A stretch of DNA of 64,000 nt. Source: Paulownia fortunei. Its lineage: Eukaryota > Streptophyta > Magnoliopsida > Lamiales > Paulowniaceae. Below, one piece after another: positions 1 through 10,779 of the stretch (its first letter is position 1; each line of letters starts with the position of its first letter). The stretch covers positions 14,437,445 to 14,501,444 of the forward strand of contig CM033107.1 of NCBI GenBank assembly GCA_019321725.1. Reading direction: 5' to 3'. Below the pieces are notes generated by a model. That model saw nothing but the letters and a program-made list of their open reading frames with translations, did not search any database and had not been told where the DNA came from. The translations under genes and the position numbers were made by a program.

Positions 1-851
1 CTAAAATATGTAACCATCCAAGATACTATAAATTTATCATAAGAAACATTGAAAAAGAATATATCTTGATTAAATTGGAATTAACCTTCACAATTAATGG
101 TTTTCAAGCTTAAAAGCGAGGAAACTTGTTCTAGTTTGGGTTCTATGGATTCCTATGGATTGAATTCAATTTTTGTGAGTAAGAGAGAGTAGAAATTTGT
201 GATAATCTTAGAAGAAGAAGGGCTGGTCATTTTTGAGGAGCTTCCACAAGAAAATATGGATGAAAATGATTTTCTTGACATTTCAAAGAGAGATAAGTGG
301 AGGGTTATGATAGATTGACTCATACTTGGTGTCCTCTCTTGCAAAAAGCTGCATTTATGGGCTAAGGAGATGACAAAAAATGATGTTTTGGTATCATAAT
401 CAAGTGTAATGTGGTTTATAATGATTTCATGCAACCTAGTCAACCTACCAATCAAATTGCACCATTTTGTATACTTTTAGTTCTTAACTAAATGTAGCAT
501 ATTTCAAACAAATATTTAGGCAAATAATTACTTTAGAATGTAACAAGTATAGAGAAACACAAATAATTCATTTCATGGCCATTCAACACATCAATCTTCC
601 TTAATCGAGATATCGAGTTTTTCACTGCAAAAAGTCACTTAAGTAATATGTTAATAAAAAAAAATAAAAGTTTGATCTTATATTTCATGTACTAGTGCAT
701 GTTAAAACATAAGTGGAGCATATAGTAACAATTATTCATGTTCGTTCAATCATGCTATTTGTATGCCATAATCAAATAATGCGTATTGATTAGATGCATA
801 TTCAAGCAAGATGTTTATTATTGGCTATGTAGGAGATAATTGGGCATTACA
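1..851 (-). mobile_element. 3' LTR (partial) of Tekay-like Ty3/gypsy element T1
   Basis: This stretch matches the outer 0.83 kb of the LTR at 5266-7544 (for example 1-60 against 6717-6775), so it is the second LTR of the same element, cut by the window start. Its outer edge ends in ...TTACA, and immediately inside is a pyrimidine run that reads as a polypurine tract on the minus strand, so this is the 3' LTR of a minus-strand element. On the minus strand it begins TGTAATGCCC, as Tekay/Del LTRs commonly do. Small indels and many substitutions separate the two LTR copies, so the insertion is not recent. About 1.4 kb of this LTR should lie left of the window. Confidence 0.9.
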
Positions 852-866
852 ATCCTTCTTTTCTTA
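852..866 (-). other. Polypurine tract of gypsy element T1
   Basis: On the minus strand the sequence next to the 3' LTR is AAGAAAAGAAGGAT, preceded by a TTTCGAGGACAAAATTTTT block typical of the Tekay/Del 3' end. This is where plus-strand DNA synthesis is primed during reverse transcription. Its position fixes the 3' LTR border at 851/852. Confidence 0.8.
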
Positions 867-1295
867 TAAAAATTTTGTCCTCGAAATTTGACGTACCAAA
901 TAATTCTGGATACTTTGCATTTCTTCTTCTCTTTCCCACATGGCCTCTTCTATAACATGATTCCTCCACAATACTTTAACAAGTTGAATCTTTTTCGTTC
1001 TCAACTCTTTTTCATTCTGATCCAGAATTTGCATTGGTTTCTCTTCATAGGCTAAATTAGGAGTCAATTCCAATGGTTCATAACTCAACACATGAGAGGG
1101 ATTTGAAATGTACTTCGACAATATAGACACATGGAAAACATTACGAACACTAGACAATGACGGAGGTAAGGCCACTCTATAAGCTTTATCACCAACTCTT
1201 TCGAGAATCTCGAATGGGCTGACATACCTTGGGCTGAGTTTTCCTTTCTTTCCAAATCTCATGACACCTTTCATGGGAGCTACTTTTAAGAACAC
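864..1295 (-). pseudogene. Integrase C-terminus and chromodomain of T1 (decayed)
   Basis: A 143-residue open stretch carries the C-terminal integrase module of Tekay chromoviruses: KGVMRFGKKGKLSPRYVSPF, then LPPSLSSVRNVFHVSIL. It is followed by a chromodomain-like tail with KVLWRNHVIEEAMWEREEEM. In this lineage the chromodomain is thought to steer integration to heterochromatin. The stretch is separated by a frameshift from the integrase piece at 1341-1550 and from the catalytic core beyond. It is not an independent gene, because its apparent start is simply the first Met after the break. Confidence 0.9.
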
Positions 1296-1340
1296 ATGAT
1301 CCCCAATGATAAACTCTAGATCTTTTCTTTGTTTACCTGC

Positions 1341-2140
1341 TTAACTTTTCTGTCTACTTTGTGCGATCTTCATTATCTCTCGTATCTTCTCCACTACTTT
1401 AGCGGCATGTTGAACTATTTTTGGACCAAGTAGGCTTTGTTCTCCAACTTTATCCCAATGAACTGAAGATCTACATTTCCTTCCATACAATGCTTCATAA
1501 GACACCATTCCAATTGTTGATTGGTAGCTATTATTATAAGTAAACTCCACTAATGGAAGCTTCGCATCCTAACTCCCTTGAAAATTTAGCACACATGCTC
1601 TTAACATATCCTCTAATATCTGAATAACCCTCTTTGATTTTCCATCACTTTGTGGATGAAATGTTGTACTAAATGCAAGTTTCGTTCCCATGGCACTGTG
1701 TAAACTCTTCCAAAATATAGATGTAAACTTAGGATCTCTGTTGGACACTATTGAAACTAGCACCCCATGTAACCTGGCTATCTCTTTAATATATTGTTGA
1801 GCATACTGGTCCATATTGTATGTGGATTTCATTGGAAGAAAATAGACTGATTTAGTTAATCTATCAACAATCACCCATATGGAATTATTCCTTTTTGAGT
1901 TCTAGGTAATCCAAGCACAAAGTCCATTGTAATGTGCTTCCATTTTCACTCTGGAATCAACAAAGGCTTCAACAACCCTGATGGTCTTTGATGTTCAATC
2001 TTAACTTGTTGACAAATTAGACATTCAGCCATAAATTTTTCTATATCTCTCTTCATTTTAGGCTACCAATAATGTTGTTGTAAGTTGTTATACATTTTTT
2101 GCTACTTGGATGTACCGAGTAGGGAGTAGTATGAGCTTCT
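1341..2140 (-). pseudogene. Integrase zinc-binding and catalytic domains of T1, inactivated
   Basis: Read right to left, the minus strand shows an HHCC zinc-binding segment (about 2010-2140, ending ECLICQQVK), a lead-in (KWKHITMDFVLGLPRTQKG, about 1890-1950), the core at 1569-1874 (VDRLTKSVYFLPMKSTYN, then SNRDPKFTSIFWKSLHSA, then HPQSDGKSKRVIQILEDML) and AYNNSY/EALYGRKCRS at 1341-1550. Stops and frameshifts separate these parts. Within the core the second catalytic Asp (family SDRD) is Asn and the catalytic Glu (family SER) is Lys, so two of the three DDE residues are lost. No active integrase can come from this copy. Confidence 0.9.
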
Positions 2141-2151
2141 TCTAAAATATC

Positions 2152-2720
2152 TCATTTCATGGCCTTGTCATACGGCACACATAGTCTCCCTTTATATTTA
2201 ATAATTCCATCATCAGTAACAGAGAAGTCTGGCATCTTTCCAGCATCAATCTTTCTTTTCAATCTACACAATTGCATATCCATCTTTTGACCTTCTCTAA
2301 TTCTATCTTGAAGTGCAGGTCTCAACACTAAGGCTGACAACGAACACTTTTTCCCTTTAGGTACAATTTCAAGCTCTAATCTCTGCAAATTCAGTAATAT
2401 TTTTTCCATTTTGTATGACTTTTGTATGACAAAAACCACAACAACATGTTCTAAATCATGGGTTGGATAATTCTTTTCATACTCCTTCAATTATCTTGAA
2501 ACATAGGCAATAACCTTCTTATTTTGCAGCAAAACAACACCCAAACCATTTTTTGAAGCGTCGCTATACACCACGAATCAACCAATTCCTGTTGGAATGG
2601 TAAGAACAAGAGTTGTAGTCAATTTATGTTTCAATTCTCGAAAACTTCTTTCACAAGCATCGATCCACAAGAACTTCACACCATTTCTTGTCAATATTGT
2701 CAATGGAGTTGCTATCTTTG
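2152..2720 (-). pseudogene. RNase H and linker of T1 (decayed, internally deleted)
   Basis: The minus strand from about 2720 reads the gypsy RNase H segment with VVYSDASKNGLGVVLLQNKKVIAYVS, shown here only in part, then a stop, then LKEYEKNYPTHDLEHVVVVF at 2490 and leftwards. The C-terminal RNase H part is missing. The frame passes into the linker before the integrase zinc finger (ALQDRIREGQKMDMQLCRLK). RNase H degrades the RNA template during reverse transcription. It sits between the RT domain and the integrase, the usual Ty3/gypsy order. Confidence 0.85.
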
Positions 2721-2736
2721 AAAACCCCTGAATAAA

Positions 2737-3480
2737 TTATCGATAGTACCCTGCTAATCCCAAGAAACTCCTTACTTCTGATACATTTGTTGGTGTTGGC
2801 CACTTAATGACAGCATCTACCTTGCCTGGATCAACATAAATACCATTCTTGGATACTACATGACCTAGGAATACCACTTGCTCAAGCCAAAATTCGCACT
2901 TCATGAATTTAGCATACAACTGCTTTTTCTTAAGAACTTGCAACACAATATTCAAATGTTCATTGTGCTCTTCTTTATCACATGAATAAATTAGGATATC
3001 ATCAATAAATACAATCACAAATTTAACGAGATATTGCTTGAACACCTTATTTATTAGATCCATAAAAGCAGTAGGGGCATTGGTTAAACCGAAGAGCATC
3101 ACTAGAAATTCATAATGTCCATACCTTATTTGGAATGCAGTCTTTTGTATGTCTCCTTCCTTGATCTTCAATTGATGATACCCAGAGCGCAAATCAATCT
3201 TAGAAAATATGGATGCTCCTTGTAATTGTTCAAACAAATCATCTATTCTTGGAAGTGGATACTTATTCTTGATTGTTACTTTATTCAACTCTCTATAATC
3301 AATGCACAACCACAATGTACCATCATTTTTTTTCACGAACAACACAGGTCCTCCCCAAGGAGAATAAGTAGGGCGAATAAAACACTTATCAAGCAATTCT
3401 TGTAATTAAACTTTTAACTCTTTCAAGTCTGTTGGTGCCATTCAATATGGTGCTTTAGAAATATGAGAGGTCCCTGGTAT
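2737..3480 (-). pseudogene. Reverse transcriptase of T1
   Basis: The 219-residue open stretch at 2737-3396 is a gypsy RT. It has [16 protein letters not shown], then [33 protein letters not shown] (first catalytic Asp), [28 protein letters not shown] (catalytic FIDD, intact), and [19 protein letters not shown] to the end. The frame continues upstream ([14 protein letters not shown]) but for one stop, which looks like a glutamine codon changed to TAA. Catalytic residues are preserved although the surrounding polyprotein is broken. It belongs to the Tekay-like lineage because the same element carries a chromodomain and the double zinc-finger gag. Confidence 0.93.
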
Positions 3481-3699
3481 AACATCAATCATAAATTCAA
3501 TATCTCAATCCAGTGGTAGTCCCGGTAAATCATCTGAAAATATCTCAAGAAATTCTTAAACCACATCTACATTTTCTGGCTTCAATTGTGCTTCGACCGA
3601 AGTGTCCAGAACACTTGCCAAATATCCAACACAATCTTTATTCAACATCTTTTGAGCTTTCAAAGCAGTTATAATTGGTAAAGATAGTGAGAATGAGGT

Positions 3700-4030
3700 A
3701 CCACTAAACACAAACTATTCTTCCCCAATTGGCTGAAAAATTACAATCTTCTTGTTACAATCAATTGTTACATGATATTTGGTAAGCCAATCCATACCCA
3801 GAATAACCTTAAAATTTGGCATCGGTAAAACAATGAGATCTGCATAGAGAGTCCTATCACTAATCTGAATAGAACAAGCCCTTAATATTTGGTTGGAATC
3901 TATTTCTTTCCCAGATGGAACAATTATACTGTACCTTACTTTTAATAAATCTGGTGTAATGCCTAATTTTCTCACAAATGCACGTGATGCAAATGAATGC
4001 GTTGATCCATAATCTATCAATGCAATTGTA
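3700..4030 (-). pseudogene. Aspartic protease of T1 with altered active site
   Basis: The open stretch reads MIDYGSTHSFASRAFVRKLG and later VILGMDWLTKYHVTIDCNKK, the pattern of Ty3/gypsy retropepsins that cut the Gag-Pol polyprotein. The active-site triad is normally Asp-Ser/Thr-Gly. Here the middle residue is Tyr (IDYG), probably by one base change, so activity is unlikely. It lies between gag and RT, as expected. Confidence 0.85.
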
Positions 4031-4099
4031 GGTATCCTAGAAATTAAAATAGTACATGTGACTACGGAAGCATCTGCATCAGTTTATTCTTGTGTCATT

Positions 4100-5058
4100 A
4101 TATATACTCTCCCCTGTATTATTGAGTAATCCTTTGCTATATGTCCAGACTTTTTACAATTAATGCAACAATTAGTACCACTAAAGCATTCCCCAAAATG
4201 ATTATTCCCACACTTAGCACATTTAGGCCTTTCAATTGTAGTAGAAGTCTGCCCAACTCTAGGATGCTTTTCATTCCCTTGGTTTGATTTTTGCTCTCCT
4301 TTCTTTCACTGGTTCAGATTTCTTGGAGTGAATACTTGCTTATTTTGTTGATGGAATTTCTCAATCTCTTTCTCATTTAAGTCAGACATCAAAGCCTTGT
4401 CCACCAGTTCCCTAAACTTTATTACTGAAGACATTCTCACATCTCTTCTAATTTCTGGATTAAGGCACCTCAGGAAATGATCCATCTTCTCATTGTTGTC
4501 TCTGGCGATGTACGGCACATACCTGTAACTCTCTTCAAATTTTCTTACATAATCACATACAAACATCTCTCCTTGTTTTAACTCTAAGAATTCTTTTACT
4601 TTGAGCGACCTAGCATCTCTGGTGAAATATTTATCATAAAAAGATTATTTTAAACCTCTTCTAAGTTAGCTCTTTCATATTCATTGCAAGCTTAGCTCCT
4701 TTCCACTAGGTTCTTGTATCCTTCTTCAACAAGTTGCACAGAGTACCTTCTTAGCATCATCAATTTGCATGTAGTCAAAGATAGTGTCAAAACATTTCAC
4801 CCATTTCTTTGCAACCATGGGATCAAACCCACCATTAAAATAACAAGTTCCATCTTTTAAAATTTCTCATACACAGCTTGTGAAGTATCCTATCGAGCTT
4901 GTAGTGGAGGAAGTCACTGATTCTGTTCTTGGCTTTTTTTATTGCATATCTAGCAATTGTTGTATCTGTTCATCATGCATTCTAGTCTGTTGTTGAATGA
5001 GATTAGTCAAATTACTCACCACACTATGATTACCCTCATGATCATCCATTGTCTTCAT
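4100..5058 (-). pseudogene. gag of T1 (decayed)
   Basis: The likely Met is at 5058 ([20 protein letters not shown]), about 200 bp after the primer-binding site, and the frame soon hits a stop. A middle capsid part is open at 4306-4566 ([20 protein letters not shown], then [20 protein letters not shown]). Two zinc-knuckle-like motifs follow at about 4130-4225: CAKCGNNHFGEC, then CINCKKSGHIAKDY. In the second, the last Cys is replaced by Tyr. A paired arrangement of this kind is usual for Tekay/Del gag. The protein would package element RNA. Confidence 0.85.
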
Positions 5059-5256
5059 TTTTTATGCCATGACCTGATATGCATTGCCCAATCTCATTCC
5101 ATTCATTAGCCAATAATAAATGCATAATCATGACAATAACATAAAATAAAATTTAATCAAGTAAACATAAAAGCGAATAAACAAATAGTTAACTGAGTTT
5201 CCCAACCAGGATTTGTTCATATGCCTTCTTCTGTCTTCAGAAACGACTAAACCTCC

Positions 5257-5268
5257 GCTCTAATAACA
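5257..5268 (-). other. Damaged primer-binding site of T1
   Basis: On the minus strand the sequence reads TGTTATTAGAGC, next to GGGGTGTTA. Related elements have ...GTGTTACA followed by TGGTATCAGAGC, which pairs with initiator tRNA-Met. Compare the intact arrangement at 62055-62081 in this window. A small deletion appears to have fused the LTR end to the PBS here. Confidence 0.6.
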
Positions 5269-7544
5269 CCCCTTAACCTAACTGCAGAACCTGGACAAGC
5301 TGATACAGTTAACTCAAGAAATGTTAAATTTTCATCTAGAGTTATGGTTTTAATAAAAGTTCCTCTTTTTGGCTATAAGAAAAATAACTTGAATTCATTT
5401 GTTGTTTCATTTCATTTTAAACACACCATAAACATAAATTAAAATTGAGTACATCTATTTACAAAATCATACAGAACGACTTATTTAAAAACAAAATAGA
5501 GTTTTCAAAATAAACCACAAAATAGCTCGAAGCATGGCATATGAACAAATCTCTATCTGACCACTCTGGAGACTCAGTCAACCTCTAAACCTGTACATTT
5601 CCACCTGCATCACAAGAATCTAATGAGCTAAAGGCTCAGTAAGGTGAAACTGATGCAGTAACAAATAGCGTACATGCAAGTCACATAAAAAATTAAATAC
5701 ATTATTCAATTTAATAACTTTCATTCATAAATTATTCTTTAGGGCCCTTAAAGTGTAGTGCCTAACTAATAGCGATAAATTGTGGTTTTCAAAACCTGTT
5801 CATAATGATTGACCAATAAGAGAAATAATACAGGGTTTTAATACTTGATCTTTCAACCTCAGGTATTAGCCGTATTCTATCTCATTCATTGTGGCTTTCC
5901 TATACCGATTTTTTAACCTCAAGTATTTGCCACCATTTGTTGGGTCCGTTGATCCCTCCCTTATCCCTTACTTATCTGACCATTAATCAAGTACTATACT
6001 TCCTTTTCAAAAATCTCATTATATTCTTAATATAGTATCATGCTTCAAGACCCATGTATGCATCAAACATTACATCATTTGGCAAATAATGACAATCACA
6101 TTAAAACATAAACAACATTATCTGATTTTTGTGATACAACAAATGAAAGTTTCAACTTACCTGAAGTCCACTTTGCACTAAGTAAAAAGGTCAATCTCTT
6201 TGAAAGATAGGATATGTTAAAGGTCTAACATAATCAAATCATGTACCTTTTAATATTCTTTTTATAAATCATATAGTTTATTCTAGTTAAAATCATATAC
6301 ACTTTTCAATCTTTTGTAAATAATTTCATATCAATTACATAACCTTAAAATCAATGCATACTTCATATTTTACTACTAATTCAAGACATTAAACATTAGG
6401 TCAGCTATTAACTAACTAATAATTCAAACATAATTATTAGGGCAGCTCACAAAACATGAACACAATTCCAATTAAAATGACGTAAACTCGATTCTAACTT
6501 AAATTGATTCTAACCTTCAATTAAGAAAACTAATTGCTATTGTTCATAATAATTTGTAGGCACTTCTAAATACAATATAATCATTACAAGATTAATAGAA
6601 ATAAGTAAATTAAGGATATTTCACAAGACTATCAATTTTGCTAGAAACTAGCTTAACTAGCTTGGTTTTGTTTTCAAGTCTATCCCACTTGATTTTTCAT
6701 TCATACAAAAACATACTAAAATATGTAACCATCCGATACTACAAATTCACCATAAGAAACATTGAAAAAGAATATACCTTGATTAAATTGGAATTAACCT
6801 TCACAATCAATGGTTTTCAAGCTTAAAAGGGTGAAAACTTGTTATAGTTTTTGTTCTATGGATTCCTATGGATTGAATTCAAATTTTGTGAGTAAGAGAG
6901 TGTAGAAATTAGTAAGAATCTTAGAAGAAGAAGGGCTGGTCATTTTTGAGGAACTTCCACAAGAAAATATGGATGAAAATGATTTTCTTGACATTTCAAA
7001 GAGAGATAAGTGGGGGGTTATGATAGGTTGACTCATGCTTGGTGTTCTCTCATGCAAAGAGCCACGTTTATGGGCTAAGGAGATCACAAAAATTGATACT
7101 TTGGTGTTATAATCAAGTGTAATGTGGTTTAGAATGATTTCATACAACCTAGTCAACCTACCAATCAAATTGCACCATTTTGTATACTTTTAGTTCTTAG
7201 CCAAATGTAACATATTTCAAGCAAATATTTAGGAAAATAATCACTTCAGAATGTAACAAGTATGGAGCAATTCAAATAATTCATTTTATGGCCATTCAAC
7301 ACATCAATCTTCCTTAATCGAGATACCGAGTTGTTCACAGCAAAAAGTCACTTAAGTAATATGTTAATAAATTGATCTCATATTTCATATACTAGTGCAT
7401 GTTAAAGCATAAGTGGAGCATATAGTAACAATTATTCATGTTCGTGCAATCATGCTATTTGTATGCCATAATTCAATAATGTATATTGATTAGATGCATA
7501 TTCATGCAAGATATTGGTTATGTAAGAGATAATTGAGCGTTACA
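5266..7544 (-). mobile_element. 5' LTR of Tekay-like gypsy element T1
   Basis: Its outer end reads ...GAGCGTTACA at 7544 (TGTAACGCTC on the minus strand). Its inner end lies by the damaged PBS near 5266, giving about 2.28 kb, in keeping with the long LTRs of Tekay/Del elements. The outer 0.83 kb is repeated at 1-851. The LTR would contain the promoter and polyadenylation signal of the element. It holds no gene: open stretches at 153-455 and 6866-7168 (minus) are the same LTR sequence read twice. Confidence 0.85.
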
Positions 7545-8892
7545 TAAACATTCATGCCCTAGGCTCAATCAGGAGATTAGATGATGGGAGGACCGTACTT
7601 GCATGGTATTCATAATTAGAATAAGTTTGCACATTCACCTAAGACTAGGAGTCGTGATGCATTACTAGATACTTTCCATGACTTGTGGGTTCTTGGAATT
7701 AATGGGTTAATTCTAAGAAAATTAAATAATTAATTAGAACAATTAATTGTTCAACTAAGTCACAAGAGTTGTGAGCCCACAGCTAGCTTAAAGAGAACCT
7801 AAGGGGTCACATACAAAACATGGACAAGTCCATTTCTAGCCTACAAATTAATCTCAAGTGTTGAATTAAATTAACTAATGTGATTAATTAATGGGGCTTA
7901 AATTAATTCAAGTGTGGAATTAATTTAATTAATTAATTAGATTAATTGATTGGATCAATTAATTAAGATGGGTCTAATTAATTAGATAAATTAATGTAAT
8001 TGATTGAATCAATAAAACTAGGGCCTAATTGATTAATTAGGCTTACACCCATTAGGTGTGGGCTTGTTGGAAGCCCATTAGGAAATTAGATTGGGAATCT
8101 AATTCCTAGAAAGTTGAATTGAGAATTCAATTCCTAAGAGGTAATAAAGAAAAAGGAAAGATCTTATGAGATAAGGAAACTTCTTAAAACAGTTAGAGAT
8201 AAGAAAGGAAGAAGAGTCCTACAAGGAAAGGACTTGTGATAGCCTTTATTGGCAAACTTCTTGGACATTTTTTTGGGACTTCTACTGCAGATTTTTTGCT
8301 GGAAAAAAGTGAAAAAAAACTGCCCTTCTCACTTGAAGAAAAATGGTTTTCATCTCTAAAAATTCATCCTTTCTTTCCCTTTCAATCTCCAAAAGTTCGT
8401 CAACCTTTTATCTAGTTTAATTCTTGATTTAATTATTGAATTAAAAATTAAATTAAACACCTAAAATTGTTAGTGTGTTCTTATTCCAAACAAAATTGCT
8501 TTAGGATAGAATTATCGAATTGGAAAACTACTAGCATAGGATTCGGTTGTGAGTGGGCATCCAAGGTGTGGATACCGTTAGAGGGATAACATTTGAGATC
8601 ATAGAAGCAAATCAATTTTTAGTCAAAGGGGTTTGAATTGATGAACTTGGAGATTCATTCATGTTGGAATAACGATTTAAATCAATTTAGTCCCTATATT
8701 AGCCGGAGTGCAAATCAAAGTAAGTGTTTTTGAAATCTTCTTATTTTAAGTATCAGAAAACGCACAACTGAGTATTCGCAAAAGGGTTCCGGGATTCAAT
8801 TTTAATTATATGTGATGTAATGTTTGTTTTATTTTTAGTAAAATTTTAAATTCTACTGCATATATGTTTTTTGGGATTACGTGAACCCAACA
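7545..8892 (+). mobile_element. 5' LTR of copia element A, 3' part only
   Basis: The sequence matches 16520-17907, the end of the 3' LTR of the same element, from TAAACATTCATGCCC to GAACCCAACA. The first 765 bp of the LTR are missing here because gypsy T1 is inserted at this point. The bases TAAAC right after T1 (7545-7549) are the likely right half of its 5-bp target duplication. The left half should lie outside the window. The segment includes long runs of TTAATTAATTGATTGG-like sequence typical of this LTR. Confidence 0.92.
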
Positions 8893-8893
8893 G

Positions 8894-8906
8894 TGGTGTT
8901 AGAGCC
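8894..8906 (+). other. Primer-binding site of copia A
   Basis: TGGTGTTAGAGCC starts one base after the LTR end CCCAACA. It corresponds to the initiator tRNA-Met complement TGGTATCAGAGCC used by most plant Ty1/copia elements, with two differences. It fixes the orientation of element A as plus. Confidence 0.85.
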
Positions 8907-10680
8907 AAGGTTCGTGCATTTCTGATACTTTTTGATTACGTTTATTTAATATATGTGATAAATTAAATATTTATCTGTGTGATTGATTTTGAATCAATTA
9001 ATTTCTTTGTTTGAGATTAATATTATTAATCATTTTAAATGTTAAAACATTTGAAGAAACGAGACGAATTAAGAAATTAGATATCTTGATTCAAGAATTT
9101 CAAGGTGGGTGGTCGGCCACTCGATGTGCGGGCACCGGGTCGCCCGTCGGCACCCGACATGTGACATCGGGTGGGCTGTCGGCCACTCAATGTGTGGGCA
9201 CCCAGCCACCTGACGTGTGGGCAACCACACACCTGACGTGTGGGCAACCACACACCTGATGTGCAGGCGCCCAGACAGCCTTGTTGGGCTGCTGTCCCAT
9301 CCCATCTTGTTACGTAATTGTTTTCGCAAAATTTATGATTTTTTATTTTAAAATTAAATGTTAAATTTAATTTTTGAAAAATTATTTTTCATAAAAATCC
9401 TAAATTTGAAAGAAATTACACATAACGTAATCGGTAAATTTATATGCTTTTATTATCATGTGATGATTTGCATTAAGCATGTTAGATGATCATGGAGTCT
9501 AGGCAAATGAGATTGGTTTAATTTTATGTATAATTGGTTATTTTTGGATTTTATTTAAAATGAGGCCTACGAGTCTCATCTTTTTCTATTTTATTCTTGA
9601 TGTAATTCTATCTCCTTCCTATGTACCTCCCCTTGGAATTGTTCCAAGGTTTCTTGTAGTTTTAGCAAATGTAATGAAAGTATAATTAGGAAGTGGGGTG
9701 TATCTTTTTGTAATTTGTACAAGAAGATAGAATGAAGACGGAGGAAAAATGAGGAATCAAGGCTCATGAATATATGGGATACATTTATGTAATAGATAAG
9801 TCTATTTATATTTTAATTATCACCCTTTAGATTGACCTTCATCCACTTTGGCTCGAATGGACCGCATAGGATTAAAGGCTCATGATCATCTATTTATTTT
9901 AGTATGTATGTGATGCATGCTTCATTTATTTAGTGCTTCCTCATGATGTATGCTTGTCATCGTTAGGATAGTGAACATTAAATAAACAAGAAAATAAAAC
10001 ACTGAGATCTTGTATAATAAATCTAGTATGACCTCACTTGAAAATGTTTCAAGTTGAGAACTTTTATTGGTTCGATACCAAGTGTAAATGTGCAATATTG
10101 GGTAGGACCCAATCGTCCATGTCTTCCATCAAAAGTAGTGGCATGTCGATATGCTACCACATTTAGTCTGTTGGCCATGAGTCATGTGATGTGCTAAGTG
10201 TTAGCAAGCTGTGACCACTACTAAGCATTGAGATGCCCATGGGGTGGACTTGTCTTTATCATTGGCCATGAGTCTTGGGACGTTTAGATGCTCCATCAAC
10301 ATGACTTGACACTTAGTACCGTATGGGATCAAAAAATTGGGGTGTATGGGAAGAGGTGAGGCAAAAAAGGTTGAGGGTTGCATGGGGATGAAATTGCTAA
10401 TGTTGTTAGCTACCTTTTAGTTTTGTCATATGAACTCATAAAATTGGGGTGTATGGCAAGGCTAGTTGGACATCAAGCCCACTAGGAAATTGAATTTCCT
10501 GAATTTCCATCTAAAGGGTGATGGGATTTGAATAAAATAGTGGGAGACATTTATGATTAAAGACCATAACATAAATGGATATTAATTGAATGAATGCTTA
10601 AATTTATGCCTCACATAGGATAATGGTTATTGCTAGTAATTCTACATAGTATAATCTAGACAAATAGACAAACTTACCGG
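8907..10680 (+). mobile_element. Leader and unrecognisable gag region of copia A
   Basis: This is the internal region after the PBS. No open frame resembling gag survives up to the zinc knuckle at about 10693. A GC-rich patch at 9105-9285 stands out from the AT-rich surroundings and contains short tandem repeats (separate entry). The rest is AT-rich sequence without a recognised domain; short open frames at 9011-9329 and 10201-10383 look accidental. Confidence 0.6.
9192..9283 (+). repeat. 23-bp tandem repeat with hairpin units in copia A leader
   Basis: Four adjacent units of about 23 bp start at 9192, 9215, 9238 and 9261. The second and third are nearly identical and each contains GTGTGGGCAACCACAC. 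This is a perfect 6-bp stem closed by GCAA, which fits the GNRA tetraloop pattern. The first and fourth units are diverged. Confidence 0.85.
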
Positions 10681-10692
10681 CTCAATATAGAC

Positions 10693-10750
10693 GTTTGTCA
10701 CCATTGTGGATATTTAGGGCATAGAAAGAGGAAACACAAGTATTGACTTG
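10693..10750 (+). pseudogene. gag zinc knuckle of copia A (decayed)
   Basis: The frame reads CHHCGYLGHRKRKHKY followed by a stop. It aligns with the copia nucleocapsid CCHC knuckle (CxxCxxxGHxxxxC) just before the protease; the last Cys is replaced by His. It is too short and broken to be expressed. Confidence 0.7.
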
Positions 10751-10779
10751 CTTAGTTTAATGAGAAGGGTTTTTTTCAA

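Noticed and set aside
153..455. Two similar 100-residue minus-strand open frames (also 6866-7168)
   Set aside because: They are the same segment of the two LTRs of gypsy T1, and LTRs of this lineage do not encode proteins.
9011..9329. Overlapping open frames on both strands of the GC-rich patch
   Set aside because: They are produced by the 23-bp tandem repeat; no domain is recognisable and neither strand fits the position of copia gag.
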